DNA from: JBKEDH01 sp047975295
GTDB lineage: Bacteria; Bacteroidota; Bacteroidia; Flavobacteriales; Flavobacteriaceae
Direction: 5' to 3'
DNA: 6,828 nt
Assembly (NCBI GenBank): GCA_047975295.1
Contig: JBKEDH010000151.1
Coordinates: forward strand, 1-6,828
Positions 6,492 through 6,828 of this stretch are shown here, one piece after another. Numbering within the stretch: position 1 is the first letter of the stretch; each line of letters opens with the position of its first letter. A program made the translations under genes and the position numbers. Below the pieces are notes generated by a model. It was not told the origin of the DNA, searched no databases, and saw only the letters and a program-made list of their open reading frames with translations.

Positions 6492-6586
6492 GGGCAAGTC
6501 CTACACAACCAGCTCCTGTTGAATCTCCCAGGACGGGAACGTAGCAAGGGTATACGGTCGTAGCGGTGTGATGTAGTTAGCTTGCC
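6492..6586 (+). ncRNA. ffs: Small signal recognition particle RNA (4.5S-like SRP RNA)
   Basis: This roughly 95-base RNA forms the signal recognition particle with Ffh, which targets nascent membrane and some exported proteins to FtsY and the translocon. Domain IV is plain: CCC (6527-6529) pairs with GGG (6548-6550); the internal loop has AGG (6530-6532) facing AGCA (6543-6546); and ACG/CGT (6533-6535/6540-6542) closes a GGAA tetraloop (6536-6539). These are the Ffh-binding and FtsY-contacting elements of bacterial SRP RNA. The ends pair as GGCAAG (6493-6498) with CTTGCC (6581-6586), and further inward CTACA with TGTAG and CAC-ACC with GGTGTG, giving the usual long rod. There is no Alu domain, so it is the short bacterial type. 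The ends are inferred from the promoter and terminal helix and may be off by a few bases. Confidence 0.93.
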
Positions 6587-6596
6587 TATTTTTATT
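6581..6596 (+). terminator. Probable end of the SRP RNA transcript
   Basis: The 3' arm of the SRP RNA terminal helix (CTTGCC) is followed directly by TATTTTTATT. The rod-shaped RNA plus this T-rich run can act as an intrinsic terminator. There is no separate local hairpin, so the call rests on position and base composition. Confidence 0.4.
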
Positions 6597-6739
6597 CTCT
6601 TACTTTTCAAGTAATTTTCGTATTTTACAAAAAAATCAATCTATTTATCAATAGTTAATTCAAACTACTGAAATAAAAAGGATTGTGATTAAATTAGGGT
6701 AAAGTTAGCTGTCAACGATATTAACTCAATTATTTATCG

Positions 6740-6747
6740 TAATTTTG
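6740..6747 (+). promoter_or_regulatory. -7 promoter element of pyrG
   Basis: TAATTTTG matches TAnnTTTG exactly and is followed by CACCCA. By analogy with the SRP RNA promoter, transcription should begin at about 6750-6752, in a CCC run, leaving a leader of only about 18-20 bases. No TTG occurs at the ideal -33 position, so another factor may help recruit polymerase. Confidence 0.65.
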
Positions 6748-6751
6748 CACC

Positions 6752-6772
6752 CATTGAATTATTGACTCAATG
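6752..6772 (+). promoter_or_regulatory. Inverted repeat covering the pyrG start codon
   Basis: CATTGA (6752-6757) and TCAATG (6767-6772) are perfect inverted repeats 9 bases apart, and the second arm contains the ATG. In RNA they would form a 6-bp stem at the very 5' end of the predicted pyrG transcript. An overlapping 11-base dyad, ATTGACTCAAT (6761-6771), could instead be a protein-binding site. Function is inferred only. Confidence 0.4.
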
Positions 6773-6828
6773 AAACCAAATTCACCCAAATATATCTTTG
6801 TTACCGGAGGGGTAACTTCCTCATTAGG
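6770..6828 (+). CDS. pyrG: CTP synthase, N-terminal 19 codons (runs off the right edge)
   Basis: CTP synthase makes CTP from UTP, ATP and glutamine, the last step of pyrimidine nucleotide synthesis, in the cytoplasm. Only 59 bases are present. They encode MKPNSPKYIFVTGGVTSSL plus the first two bases of a Gly codon. The KYIFVTGGVTSSLG block is the near-invariant N-terminus of this enzyme and forms part of the ATP- and UTP-binding amidoligase domain. Little else could give this sequence. The ATG follows a good -7 element by 22 bases and there is no Shine-Dalgarno sequence. The stretch from 6597 to 6739 before the promoter is AT-rich, with no gene that I can support. Confidence 0.93.
   Translation, partial: MKPNSPKYIFVTGGVTSSL

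Noticed and set aside
6597..6739. Search for a tRNA, riboswitch or small gene between the SRP RNA and the pyrG promoter.
   Set aside because: The stretch is AT-rich, with no cloverleaf, no long stem and no open frame with coding character.

Overview
The window looks like chromosomal DNA from a member of the Bacteroidota, most likely family Flavobacteriaceae. It is AT-rich, and its proteins are rich in Lys, Asn and Ile. Its genes lack Shine-Dalgarno sequences. Several upstream regions carry the Bacteroidota -7 promoter element TAnnTTTG, and many products are lipoproteins or secreted proteins. The genus cannot be named from sequence reading alone.

Layout, left to right. (1) The 5' part of a DUF4197 lipoprotein gene on the minus strand, running off the left edge. 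(2) A 269-bp divergent gap holding the DUF4197 promoter element and a fragment resembling a dispersed flavobacterial repeat. (3) A plus-strand gene with a GTG start, encoding a secreted thioredoxin-fold protein whose C-terminal half resembles DUF3738. (4) A short convergent gap with two hairpins. (5) Four minus-strand genes: a choice-of-anchor I beta-propeller lipoprotein, the GTPase Era, an FKBP-type peptidyl-prolyl isomerase lipoprotein, and a glutaminyl-peptide cyclotransferase lipoprotein. A strong intrinsic terminator separates the FKBP gene from era. (6) A plus-strand gene for the small SRP RNA (ffs) with a near-ideal Bacteroidota promoter. (7) The first 19 codons of CTP synthase (pyrG), running off the right edge.

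The window is mostly housekeeping and cell-envelope functions and not a mobile or defence island: I see no transposase, integrase, tRNA or CRISPR. A common theme is protein export and quality control: SRP RNA for targeting, FKBP for folding, a thioredoxin-fold protein for redox chemistry, and the cyclotransferase for N-terminal pyroglutamate formation. The thioredoxin-fold protein is predicted to begin with Gln after signal peptidase cleavage, so it is a plausible cyclotransferase substrate (inference).

The least ordinary signals are in the pyrG leader. A CCC run lies at the predicted transcription start, a hairpin covers the start codon, and a 10-bp near-repeat flanks the promoter. The SRP RNA and the thioredoxin-DUF3738 fusion also deserve a second look. 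I found no clearly new multi-gene system.
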